Origin: Nymphalis io | Lineage: Eukaryota; Arthropoda; Insecta; Lepidoptera; Nymphalidae | Assembly (NCBI RefSeq): GCF_905147045.1 | Contig: NC_065918.1 | Coordinates: forward strand, 16,864,001-16,928,000 | Direction of reading: 5' to 3' | DNA length: 64,000 nt | Shown here: piece after piece, positions 10,801 to 20,008 of the stretch | How the letters are laid out: every line of letters starts with the position of its first letter | Numbering within the stretch: position 1 is the first letter of the stretch | The notes under the pieces: generated by a model | Told to the model about the DNA's origin: nothing | What the model saw: only the letters and a program-made list of their open reading frames with translations | The model's database searches: none | Position numbers and translations under genes: made by a program

Positions 10801-13800
10801 GAAATTCAGGTAATTTCGTTAGTCTTATTGCCTGATTTCAAGTATTCGAGTCCTTTGTTGTTATAGGAATTAAAAATCATTCAACTGAGTTATTTCTTGT
10901 TACGTTCATTTCTTTATCTACCCTATTCTGTCAAGGTATCATGATTTTTACTTACACTTGGAGGAAGAGGATATCATTTTCATACCCTACTCCATGTCCG
11001 TGCTTATATATGATAGTACGTTATCGTATTTTAACCAATGAAATATTAAAACATGCCAAAAATAACTTGCATAATATGGAAAGCAAAAAAAACAAAATGA
11101 AATGAAATGAGAACAAAATGAAATGGATGGTCGTATTCACAAATTCCGAAAGCGTATATGTTATTACGACTTATTGTAAAACAAATTCCCCCCGCCGCGT
11201 CTGTATCTGAACGCGATAAACTCATAAACAACCGATAGGATTTACATACTGTTTTCAACCAAGGTGCGGATTGGTTTTTATGGAAGGTTTAGTAGAATAA
11301 GTCATTAAAATTTGTTATAAAATGAAAGTTCTTATTGCCACGCGCCGTGTAAACTATAGAGTTATATGAATAGCGATACAAAAGTTTTATGAAGATCCTT
11401 ATTCTACTACTCGGATATCATGTATAGAAAAATTCGTGCTTTATCGAATCCTGGTTTTTGTTTTTTAATCTTAAAAATAAATCTACTTATAAAAAATATA
11501 TTTTAATTTTCTTGATCATGGTCCCTTATCCATCCTTTAATGCTATTTTTTTTAGTTGTGCCATTTGATTATTATATTAAAAATAAGTTACTCTTTTGTT
11601 AAGTATATTTAATGCCTTCATTATTTGGCCGGTCACGGTGTTCACGCCCACGTCATAATATAACCAACTTCAAACGTTGCTGGATAGTGCGGAACATGCT
11701 CGAAATTTATGACTGTTGGATTGGGTCGCTTATCGTGTGGGTAGTAGAAATCTGGTGTCCGGTCGACCCAGTTGCACAGCCGATGACACAAGTGATAGTA
11801 TTGATGTGGAAGTTGCGACGCGCTCACTGCCTCCGTTCAATCACCGATGCAAAGCAGATAAAAGCGAAAACGGTTAGTTTGTACGGGACTGCGTAAAAAT
11901 AAAAATTCACCATACACCGTACATACAACTAAAAACGTTTGTCGACGCTCAATGTCAAAAATGACGTTAATTCAAAATATTTACGAATAAAACTATTTCC
12001 TGTAATCATGAAGGCAGGCAGTAATAGGGCAGGAAATATTGTTGCAATTTCCTCAGTATGCAGTGTGTGTGCCTCTCCCTTCGCCGCGCAGCGACCGTCT
12101 CTACACACGGTGGATGCTCAGCGTGTAAAGCTCGGAGACTGGTTTGTCTCAGGCCAATGTTTTTATCCAGTTACTTACATTCTGAAGCATTGGAACCAGT
12201 TTTGATCCACTAACATTTCATTCGGGCAACGCAGCCTTTCACTACAGTTCCTTATTGTGCTCGCTAGCTCGTAGGGCGTGTTAACATTCCTACTCGGGAA
12301 AAGAGATGCGAACCATTTATAATGAGCCAACTTTTTAAATTTTTTTGCGAAAAAATACAGATTCAAAACTTTCTTTATATCTGTTTCTTTCATAAGAATG
12401 ATTTCTAATAAACATTCGAAAATGAAAGCATATTTGATGAGGATAATTTTTCTATGTTTGAAACATAACGACGAGACGAGAGACAAAATGACGAGCCGGT
12501 TGGCGTGGTTGGTAGAACACTTGCCTTTCACGCCGAAGGTTGTGGGTCGATTCCCACCCAGGACAGACATTTGTGTGCATGAACATGTCTGTTTGTCCTG
12601 AGTCTGGGTGTAATTATCTATATAAGTATGTATTTACAAAAAAAAAGTAGTATATGTAGTATATCAGTTGTCTGGTTTCCATAGCACAAGCTTTGTATAA
12701 GCTTAATTTGGGATCAGATGGCCGTGTGTGAAAAATGTCCCAGGATATATAACGATACCATTCATACGTATGGGAACGTGATGACTTATGCATTTATAAT
12801 ATATGTATTAATTACTTAATGGAGCAAATTAATCTATTTTGACTCAAAAATATTAATTAGAATATTAATAAAATACAAGTTTTTTTTATACTTAATTATA
12901 ATATTCTGACAGATTTCGATAAAATATTCTTGTCGAATATGTGAATGAAGAATCAAAAAAACGCATCAGTATAACTAGATATGATAATAAGCCGAGCGAC
13001 TCAATACGATTCATTGATGACACCATCTGCATATTTCGAAACATAATTATTTAATGCCCGAACGAGTTTTAATAATTATATGAAAAATATTTATTTAAAT
13101 AATCATTGTTTTACCTTAATTCGTACCGTGTCTGTCACATGTCGCTTAGTAGAAAATTATTTGCCAAATAAAATCTTAATTATGAAAACATGTTATCATA
13201 ACTAGGATTTAATTTAATTTGACATTTAAATAACATTTGATGCTCTTTTAACGCCTTAAACATTTTCTTCTAGACGAGTATTAAATAGGAAAAAAATAGA
13301 TTATAAAATAAAATATATTTAAATTGTACCCAAAAAATATTCCGTGACACATATTATTAAACGTATAATCTAATTTTTTACGTAGTTTAAAATATCCTTT
13401 TCAATTCAAAGCCAACGAAAAAATCGTTTGATATGTTTATTATCATATCATGTATCACAATGGTATTCTTTGAAAGCTTTTCGAAAACTAACTAAAATAA
13501 AGAAATCTATAAGTTAACTAAATATTTATCAAAAATATTTAATTAAAGAATTTCATAGCACGATCATTACTGGCCCGGAGCAGAGTTGAAAATGTTTTCC
13601 GGTTATTCAAAATATTGGATACATTATTTCGACATTCAATACTTAACATAGAACTATTCGGGTCAAAAAACTCCGTGACTTATAGAATCTTGCATCTCAT
13701 TAGACTTGATTGACTTTGAAATTAAATGCGTATTGTAAATTATGTACTAAATAATTTTTAATCAAGAAATTTTTGATTAAATAATTAGTTTGTTCCACCT

Positions 13801-16800
13801 TAAGCCTTATTTATGTTAGTTTTTGACGAAAAGTATAAATTATATACTCAGCAATTCACAAGCTTATAAGCGGATATTATAAAGCAGGAATATTATCTGA
13901 TCCTTTGTAAAAGTTAAGGGTCAGTAGGTTTTTATAATAAAGTTACTTTTATTTTATTTCATGTTTAAACTTCGCGAATGGTGCATAAGAGTATGTTTCT
14001 TTCTCCAACAAGGAAGTAGTTTAGTTGCCTTATTAAGTAAGGGAACACTTTTAATTGAATAAAATATATGTTTTTTTTAGTTATATTTTATGACGAAACA
14101 CGGAAATGTTAATAATAAATAGCATTTGTGTTAATTTAGACCTCACCTTCCGTTTGCCTATTAAAGGTTAAATATTTCTGACAGCAACACAATTAAAATA
14201 ATTTCATCTATCAATAACTTCAGTTGAGTATTAGCAATATCAAGAAAATAAATATTTATTTTATACAAAACTATTCTACATACCACTGCTAGGGACGCCT
14301 ATAAAAGTCATACGTAAGAAATTTCTTCCAGAAAAATCGACCAGTAAATCAAAATTTTAATTTATTCTCTCACTATGATGATTCCTAAAGATTGAATTTA
14401 TTCAGAACTTAGACTTTGGCCGCAAATATCGTAATAAAAATGTGCCCACAGAATGACAAGTAATGATATTATATAATATAAAAGTAGTAGAGCAGAAATG
14501 AACAAGCTGTTGATTATTTTTCGACTTACAAACCGTCTCTAATAGCATTGTAGCAAAACGTGTTTCTGATATCTTTTTAATCATCCACAACTAAAACAAG
14601 TTTACGATGTGGATATTACTCTCACTAAACGATCAATTTGTGTTTTCAAGCAAAAGATATAATTAAGAACAAACTACTATTCATAATTTAATTTTTACTA
14701 ACGAGATCGCGCGTTGGTGTTTTAAAAAGTTGCTCCATGCAGGTCTACGAATCCGTTAATTAGTATCGGTATCCATCCGTTTACAATGTATTATACAATA
14801 TCGGTAATTACTTTGACTTGTCAACAAAAATTGTAACAAATTGTTATTGTTTGTGACTCTGAAAATAACAAACACAAAAATATTTACAAGCCTATTAATA
14901 CAATTGATCTAAAATTATGCTTCGATATTGATTTTATTTTAATTTATTATTTAAAATTAGGGCTAGTAAAAAAATTGGTGCTTTGAAAGCCTTAATATAT
15001 GAAACGAAATTCTGTAACAATGTACCCAGACGTATTTTGAACTTTGAATCGTAAAATTAGCGAGAAAAATACTGAAGTTGAAGAAAGTTTTGACCGAGAG
15101 TGGCAATAAATTACAGTTCAGCATAATGATTTCTTAGTTAAATAATAAATAATATACATATTTTTATTTACACCCAAAAACATGTATACAATTTATACAG
15201 TTTTGTCTAAATCTAGGGTTTTTACATAAGCAACCTCTGACTTCAAAACTAATATAAATTGCAATATCAGAGTCAGCAATTCCTCGACAATTAATTGCAC
15301 ACTAGATTCGAACATATATTACGCGTAATTTACCATGTAGTCTACACGTATTCTTAGATTTCTTAATAGGGAATAGTTTTAAAGGTGTAGTAGAATAAGG
15401 AAAAAAAAACAGTTAATATTTTGTACGCGTGTGGATGTGTGTGTTTGCGTGTGTGCGTGCGTGTGTGCATTTATGATTATATGCGTATAAATAATAGTGT
15501 CGAGATTGACCATGTCATATTAACTACCTGTATGTCGTATTAGGTACCCATCTCCCTTTTTGTAAGGGTGAAATCAAAATTATATATCATATGGTATGTG
15601 TTCAAGTAGGTTCATACAAGCACTTTTAAATCTACATTATACAAGATATTACTAAATTTAACCGGTTTTAGAATGTAGATTCTACCCAGAAGAACCGGCA
15701 AGAAATTCAATAGTTACTCCTTTTCACAAATTAAATCACTCAGGTATGTTAATTATATACAATTAAATTTAAATATCCTGAATAAAAATAAACGAATATT
15801 TACTTCGCGCTTTTTATCATCTATATAATCTTGTATTGAATAATATGACTTATTTATTTATTTGGATCTCCAGCAGTTGTACATAGGACACATTCAAATT
15901 ACTTTTTACATTAACTTAAAACTAACTATGCACAACCGATTACAGGAGAACACACCATTCACAAACACAATTACAAAATATACAAATAAAAAATAGAATA
16001 AAAAACAGAAAATAAAAATATTTAAATAAAGAACAAAAACCAAAAACAGAAACAAAAGGAAGTAACTAATTAAATTTATTTATTATTTTTTATTTACATA
16101 AGATTTATTCATTGGGAAAATTAAATAAGAAAAGTTTTGCTCCAACATATATCCGCTTAAAATAATGATATAGATGTAAATTTAAAATAAACAACACTAT
16201 GAGGAGAGCTTTCTACCCGTCCATTAGACATCTATTATGTAGTATGCTAACTTATAAAATATATGTTTTTTGATTATTATAAATCTTCCATAAAAAGATG
16301 TTATAGTTTTCGCAATGTTCGTTTGGAAAGCGTCCTGACTGATATTAATATTTACTCCAACTAAGTTTATAAGCTCATGTTGAAAGGTATGCTAGTGGAT
16401 AGAACTTTTTAGTATATATAAATAAGTTTGTAGTATACAAATATGGAGAAAACAACAGAAAATCGTTTTTGTAATGGTAATAATTAATAATCGTATAGAC
16501 GACAAAATATTTTTTACCTATTTGTTACTTTGATTCATGAAAAGATAGTAAATTTCAAGTTTTAAATTTAAGCTTTAAGATCTACTTAATTTTTAGCGGA
16601 GAACGAATTCTGCGTAGGCGCCAATGTTCACACATACATAAATATTATACATATAAACCCACACAATAACAGCTGTATACATTGATACAGATGCATTTCG
16701 TATTTTCATGTAAGACAAAACATTTTATTTAGTTATTTTGACAAGAAAATTGATAGCCATACTAGTTAAGGAGTAGGTACATACATAAATAACATTTTAG

Positions 16801-17861
16801 TTTCTCTACAATTACGAGTAGAAATACTCTCTATGTATATACATAGCAATGCTTCGAGTTAGCACACTGCGTTATGTTATGATCGTTAGCAAGCAGCTCG
16901 TTCGAAGCGAGGTCTAAGCTGTTAGGTTTGCTGGGCGCGCTAATTGTTTGCTAAATTATGCTTAGGCAGTTGAAGATATCACCATGTATCTCAATCAACT
17001 ATTTAAAATAAAATAACACTTTAATATGTTTCGAAGTATGAAGGAATGATGACGAAACTATAAAGAATGAATTGTATGAAGGATTTCCTTATTTTAAAGT
17101 ATTTTTTTTTCTATAAATTAACTCACAGTAATGCCGAGAATACCGTAGGTGTAACAAGTTGCAATATCGACAACACGATGTTATTATTTTTTCCTTATTC
17201 ATGAACTGTATTTTAAAGATCACCATCCTTTATAGCTCGAGTGCTTGCGAATAATGCACCCACGCGCACCTTGCTTTCATTTCGAACCTTTTCAAAGAAC
17301 CGGACTGGACGTTGAGAGTGATTGTCTTTGAAAACAATATCCCTGTCGAAGGTATAATAGTACGTAATTGTGGAGCCTCGCTTAGCCGGCACTAGCGCCT
17401 GTCGCTGAACCTCATTCCGCCTTACAAGCTATACAAACCTACGTTTGTTAGTTCGAGATAAGCTCTGTTTATTTTATTCCAGCGATTAGCGCGCAACGAG
17501 TTGTTATTTAACCTAAATTTAAAGTTTTATGATATTATATTATGGCACTGAATCGGACAATTTACATTTTTAAGAAAACATTATATTTAAAAATCGCATC
17601 ACACGTAAACAAGAACGCAAACCAACTGTGTGTCCGATACTAGGACTTCGCAAGGACGAATCGATGAGGTCGTTAGTATAGTTCCCATCAGCATATGAGT
17701 CGCGCCGGGCACTTACTCTTTCCTTTGACGAACTCGGAATGCTTGTGCCGAGCGGGCACAACATGGTGCAGGCGGCGAGCGCGCGCTGCGCTCACCCCCG
17801 ACAGCGGGGCCAGCGCGCCGACCGCGCACAGGCACCACAACAAGGCACGAGCAGCCAACAT
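3992..17861 (-). CDS. Egfr: Epidermal growth factor receptor (receptor tyrosine kinase), whole gene, five coding exons
   Basis: This is a plasma-membrane receptor tyrosine kinase that binds EGF-family ligands (Spitz, Gurken, Vein and Keren in Drosophila) and signals through Ras/MAPK. I join 17717-17861, 8400-9800, 7983-8115, 5289-7116 and 3992-4834 on the minus strand. Every intron is GT-AG, split codons restore frame, and the total is 4350 nt (1449 residues plus stop), close to the length of fly Egfr. Predicted layout: signal peptide 1-25, L1 about 50-200, CR1 207-352, L2 364-515, CR2 516-805, membrane helix about 815-837, kinase about 884-1151, tail 1152-1449. Kinase landmarks are the glycine loop GFGAFGKVYKG, lysine 919 in VAIK, threonine gatekeeper 964, HRDLAARN (Asp 1011) and DFG (Asp 1029). 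The exon 1-2 junction reads EFVKGKICIGT, which matches insect Egfr as I know it. No breaks are seen. Assignment is close to certain; the transcript ends are not determined. Confidence 0.97.
4835..5288 (-). other. Egfr intron 4
   Basis: A 454-nt AT-rich GT-AG intron between the kinase exon and the tail exon. Read-through would add VNITIT and stop, giving a receptor without its tail. Nothing else is seen in it. Confidence 0.9.
5289..7116 (-). CDS. Egfr: Egfr coding exon 4: rest of CR2, membrane helix, kinase domain
   Basis: This large exon encodes residues 560-1169. The acceptor is ATTATTTCAG at 7117-7126 and the donor CAACACAG/GTAAAT at 5288. The extracellular part holds repeated furin-like cysteine modules (CHAECLDGCTGP, CHQNCFNGCTG, CHPLCYKCTG, CHHECRGCTGP), more than in vertebrate EGFR and in keeping with the extended insect ectodomain. 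The membrane helix is TVIVVILVLALILLVILAII followed by a basic stop-transfer run. The juxtamembrane segment leads into the kinase, with GFGAFGKVYKG, VAIKVLKE, LITQLMPLGCLLDYV (threonine gatekeeper), HRDLAARNVL, DFGLAKLL and KWLALECVQHRIFTHKSD; the family's ALE replaces the usual APE. All catalytic residues are intact, so an active kinase is expected. Confidence 0.98.
7117..7982 (-). other. Egfr intron 3
   Basis: An 866-nt AT-rich intron with the weak donor GTCTGT. Read-through would add about seven residues and stop within CR2, which would make a truncated soluble ectodomain. No repeats or other genes are seen. Confidence 0.88.
7983..8115 (-). CDS. Egfr: Egfr coding exon 3: first module of CR2
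   Basis: A 133-nt exon encoding about 44 residues, from EKANLVCDTECSSDGCWG to CIQNCTVLPG. The GCWGPGPDQC segment is the conserved start of the second cysteine-rich domain in EGFR-family receptors. The acceptor is TCCATTAACAG. The donor must be CCAGG/GTCTGT, because only that GT keeps frame with exon 4 (split glycine codon GG/A); it is a poor 5' splice site. An alternative GT three bases further on breaks the frame. Confidence 0.93.
8116..8399 (-). other. Egfr intron 2
   Basis: A 284-nt intron with a good GTGAGT donor and an acceptor at CCATTAACAG. Its first 90 nt stay open in the Egfr frame and encode a strongly hydrophobic stretch ending at 8311. Confidence 0.9.
8400..9800 (-). CDS. Egfr: Egfr coding exon 2: L1, CR1 and L2 ectodomain
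   Basis: This exon encodes residues 49-516 (the first and last codons are split). The acceptor is TTCTTTTACAG before TATGCATTGG; the donor is TGTG/GTGAGT. L1 begins CIGTNGRMSVPSN and carries the LQIIRGRTLF strand pattern. CR1 spans the furin-like repeats from CPPCHPSCEAGCWGDG to CPKTC. It includes the dimerisation arm, CPPMQKYNPTTYSWEP to GKYAYGATC (about residues 284-311), which in EGFR receptors reaches across to the partner receptor. L2 starts at SGNIDSFKDCTIIDG and contains TGYLN, NLSYFRNLEVI and a C-terminal cysteine. N-glycosylation sequons include NCT, NET, NAT, NKT, NVT, NFT and NLS. All framework cysteines expected from the family appear present. Confidence 0.97.
10080..10195. other. 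GC-rich purine-biased patch in intron 1
   Basis: The plus strand here is built from reiterated short units such as AGCGACGAGCGGG, AGCGGAAAGCGAG and GGAGAGAAGAGG, unlike the surrounding AT-rich intron. On the minus strand an ATG opens a 34-codon frame that reaches a possible G/GTGCTG donor in the phase needed by exon 2, but its N-terminus is only weakly signal-like. It may be a regulatory element or a degenerate tandem repeat. Confidence 0.3.
12491..12752 (+). mobile_element. tRNA-derived SINE (family C)
   Basis: The head is tRNA-like, with an A box in TGGCGTGGTTGGTAGA and a B box in GGGTCGATTCCC. It is followed by a body with GGACAGACATTTGTGTGC and an end reading GGCCGTGTGTGAAAAATGTC. This is the usual plan of insect SINEs transcribed by RNA polymerase III. 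It lies in Egfr intron 1, antisense to the gene. No clear target duplication is seen. Confidence 0.75.
15428..15470 (+). repeat. GT-rich microsatellite
   Basis: An imperfect (GT)n run with GC interruptions in Egfr intron 1. Confidence 0.8.
15692..15716 (+). repeat. Dispersed repeat shared with 62.5 kb
   Basis: GAACCGGCAAGAAATT followed by AATAGTTA recurs almost exactly at 62506-62530. It is probably part of the 3' end of an older transposon; the surrounding 15560-15760 may belong to the same element. Confidence 0.5.
15843..16080. mobile_element. Possible LINE 3' tail, A-rich
   Basis: TTATTTATTTGGATCTCC begins a stretch that turns into long A-rich runs. It looks like the tail of a non-LTR element, but no coding part remains, so this is a guess. 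Confidence 0.25.
17717..17861 (-). CDS. Egfr: Egfr coding exon 1: start codon and signal peptide
   Basis: The ATG at 17861-17859 opens a 48-codon reading frame starting MLAARALLWCLCAVGALA, a textbook signal peptide with cleavage probably near SGVSA/ARARR. The exon ends ...HSEFVKGK plus one base (A) before a perfect GTAAGT donor at 17716-17711. Joined to the TA at the start of exon 2, that base makes an ATA codon, giving KGKICIGT. The phase match and this junction motif are why I accept a first exon that no long open frame on this strand reveals. The exon is much richer in GC than the rest of the gene. Insect Egfr genes often have alternative first exons; I found no convincing second one here. 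Confidence 0.9.
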
Positions 17862-17870
17862 GCTGCGACA

Positions 17871-17981
17871 TCACTCGCGACAAACACGGCCCACTACCGA
17901 CCGCCGCAACCTTCCATCGTGGACTGGCCCGCCCGGTTTTCGAACCTCACCGTGCGCGGGCGCCGCCATAGAGATATACAT
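17871..17981 (-). promoter_or_regulatory. Possible upstream ORF in the Egfr 5' leader
   Basis: On the minus strand an ATG at 17981 (with a second in-frame ATG at 17969) opens 36 codons, starting MYISMAAPAHGEV and ending at TGA 17871-17873, ten bases before the Egfr start codon. A further out-of-frame ATG lies in TGATGTCGCAGC directly before the start. If transcription begins upstream of 17981, these would be expected to dampen or regulate Egfr translation. The start site is unknown, and TCTATTTATG here could instead be a TATA-like element. Confidence 0.35.
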
Positions 17982-18000
17982 AAATAGAGCGACCGATTAT

Positions 18001-18017
18001 TTTTTTTGGCGGGAAAA
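18001..18017. promoter_or_regulatory. E2F/DP-type site upstream of Egfr
   Basis: TTTTTTTGGCGGGAAAAA contains the full TTTGGCGGGAAA consensus of E2F/DP and sits 140 bp upstream of the Egfr ATG. The match is exact and lies in an otherwise T/A-rich tract. Function is inferred from the motif and its position only. Confidence 0.45.
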
Positions 18018-18020
18018 ATA

Positions 18021-19711
18021 TTTATTTTTACATTTATTCTCATTAAAATAAAATAAAAAATTATCAACTTAGTGTAAATTGATATTTAATTAAATATCTC
18101 ATGAATTTAGCACAAGTCTTCCTGTTATTGAATGTAATTAATTTTATTATTTAAGTTTGGGCAGCCAATAAATATTTATGACTCAATATAGTATTTTATT
18201 TTTTGGTTAACTAATTAAAAATATATGATTATAAATTAAGAAAGTGTACAAGGTTGAAGTTTATTTCATTTGGTTTATAGTTATTTAATGACATCTTAAC
18301 GTCAGTTTAAAGTAAAGTATTTCAACGGCATGTTTAATTTTATACGAAAGCTTTCCTTATGATGCGTAGAAACAGCTTTTCTAATTATTTAGAGTTCTAT
18401 GGTAAATCGTTTTGCCCTCCTACAAGCACAGATAAGCGTAGAAACACGCACACAAGTAAAGTAAGGTACACAGGTAAACGCAGGTATGCGTCGGAGCCGC
18501 TTCGCTGACAGAAAAAAAGCCACGTAACAAAAGTTTAATAAGTACGCATTGTAGCCCGTGCTAGGACTGATACGAATAATAATTGAACTCTGTGAAACTG
18601 GACCTCAGGCCTCAGAGGTTTTTGTGGAGGCTGTGATCCGATCTAACGTCGGCCGAGCAATTAATATGCCGCGGACGCTGTACGCGGATGACTTGAGATA
18701 TTTTTTACTACAGCACTGTACCGAATATACATTTATCGAATTTGATTTTGTAAAGATTAAAACGATCATGATAAATTTAATTATTGTAGGGCGTAATTGA
18801 ATGCAAATATTTTTCGTATGTACAACAACAGATTCTGTATTCAACTCTATCTCTACAAATGTGTGAGATAACTATTATCATACATCAAATTATGAAGTAA
18901 ACCTTCAAGTTACTATAAGATAACTTAGGTATGCATAACATTTTATTTGTTTAAGTTAATGTCATATTGTAGATAGTAATAGTAGAGGATTTATATTTTT
19001 AGGTTTATTTATTGAGAAGTACACGCGTTGAACTCTTTACGAAAGTCGAATACGGAGCGGCGGCGCGGTGCTCTCATTGTACGACCGAGAGTCTGCTGAA
19101 TGTTTTCAGTCACCATTGCCGGTTCTCTTACTTATTCTGAGAGTAACAACAATACACTCCGCAATGCATGTACTGTTGGTTTTAGAATCGCGTCAAGAGT
19201 TATGAAAATATTTAAGTTTGCGGTAAAGCCTTAGTTCGCTTCGCATTCCAGAACTGAAGCTTCGATAGAATATAATCTTGTTAAACTTTACGCTATAAAG
19301 ATACAACAATTATAGACAATTGACTTCTTTCTCATGAGAATGTTTCCCTAATTAAGTATAATTAAACTTTTAAAAAAATTTAGGCAAGTTTTTTTAAGCT
19401 ACAATATTTTTTGATTTATGCCTGGGATATCATAGAGCCAATACAATATGCTTATTTTAAGAATATTCATTAAATCCTCATATTTTCCCGGAAGTTCTTA
19501 ATGCTCGCTTAGCCTAATCCAGATCAGGAAACTAGTCTAAAGTGAATGTCACTACACCTCTGTTAGTTAATAATAATTAAATTAATTCGTTTATTAAGAT
19601 TAATCAGTAAAGTATAGAATTAGAATTAGTATTAGATAACAAACAATCACAGCGTAAATAACTGGCTGATGCGAGGTGCAGGTGCAAATATATGAAATAA
19701 GGTATAATTCA
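18021..19711. other. Egfr upstream DNA, no gene seen
   Basis: AT-rich, with short open frames only. A small cluster of reiterated GTA/ACAC-containing words lies at 18420-18490. No repeat family is recognised. Confidence 0.5.
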
Positions 19712-20008
19712 CTGGTGGTAGGGCTTTGTGCAAGCTCGTCTGGGTAGGTACCACCCACTCATCAGATATTCTACCGCAAAACAGTAATACTTGATATTGT
19801 TGTGTTCCGGTTTGAAGGGTGAGTGAGCCAGTGTAATTACAGGCACAAGGGACATAAAATCTTAGTTCCCAAGGTTGGTGGCGCATTGGATATGTAAGCG
19901 ATGGTTGACATTTCTTACAATGCCAATGTCTAAGAGCATTGGTGACCACTTACCATCAGGTGGCCCATATGCTCGTCCGCCTTCCTATTCTATAAATAAA
20001 AAAAAAAA
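19712..20008 (+). mobile_element. Lepidopteran SINE family A, near full length
   Basis: Starts TGGTGGTAGGGCTTTGTGC, passes CCACCCACTCATCAGA, TGTTCCGGTTTGAAG and GGCACAAGGGACATAA, and ends GGTGGCCCATATGCTCGTCC followed by an A-rich tail. The same words recur at eight or more places in the window. It resembles SINEs abundant in butterflies (compare Metulj of Heliconius; this name is not verified). It has no coding capacity. Confidence 0.8.

Larger units (their letters stand above)
9801..17716 (-). other. Egfr intron 1 (7.9 kb)
   Basis: A long AT-rich first intron, as is usual for insect Egfr. It contains a tRNA-type SINE (12491-12752), a GT-rich microsatellite (15428-15470), a repeat also found at 62.5 kb (15692-15716), an A-rich possible LINE tail (15843-16080) and a GC-rich, purine-biased patch (10080-10195). 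I see no coding exon that fits the Egfr phase convincingly. Confidence 0.85.

Noticed and set aside
12175..12570. Minus-strand open frame of 131 codons
   Set aside because: Its first third is the complement of a tRNA-derived SINE and the rest has no recognisable domain. Its possible donor is not in the phase Egfr needs.
17695..18051. Plus-strand open frames over the GC-rich Egfr first exon
   Set aside because: The minus strand gives a signal peptide, an exact donor and the right phase for Egfr exon 2; the plus-strand frames are its antisense shadow.
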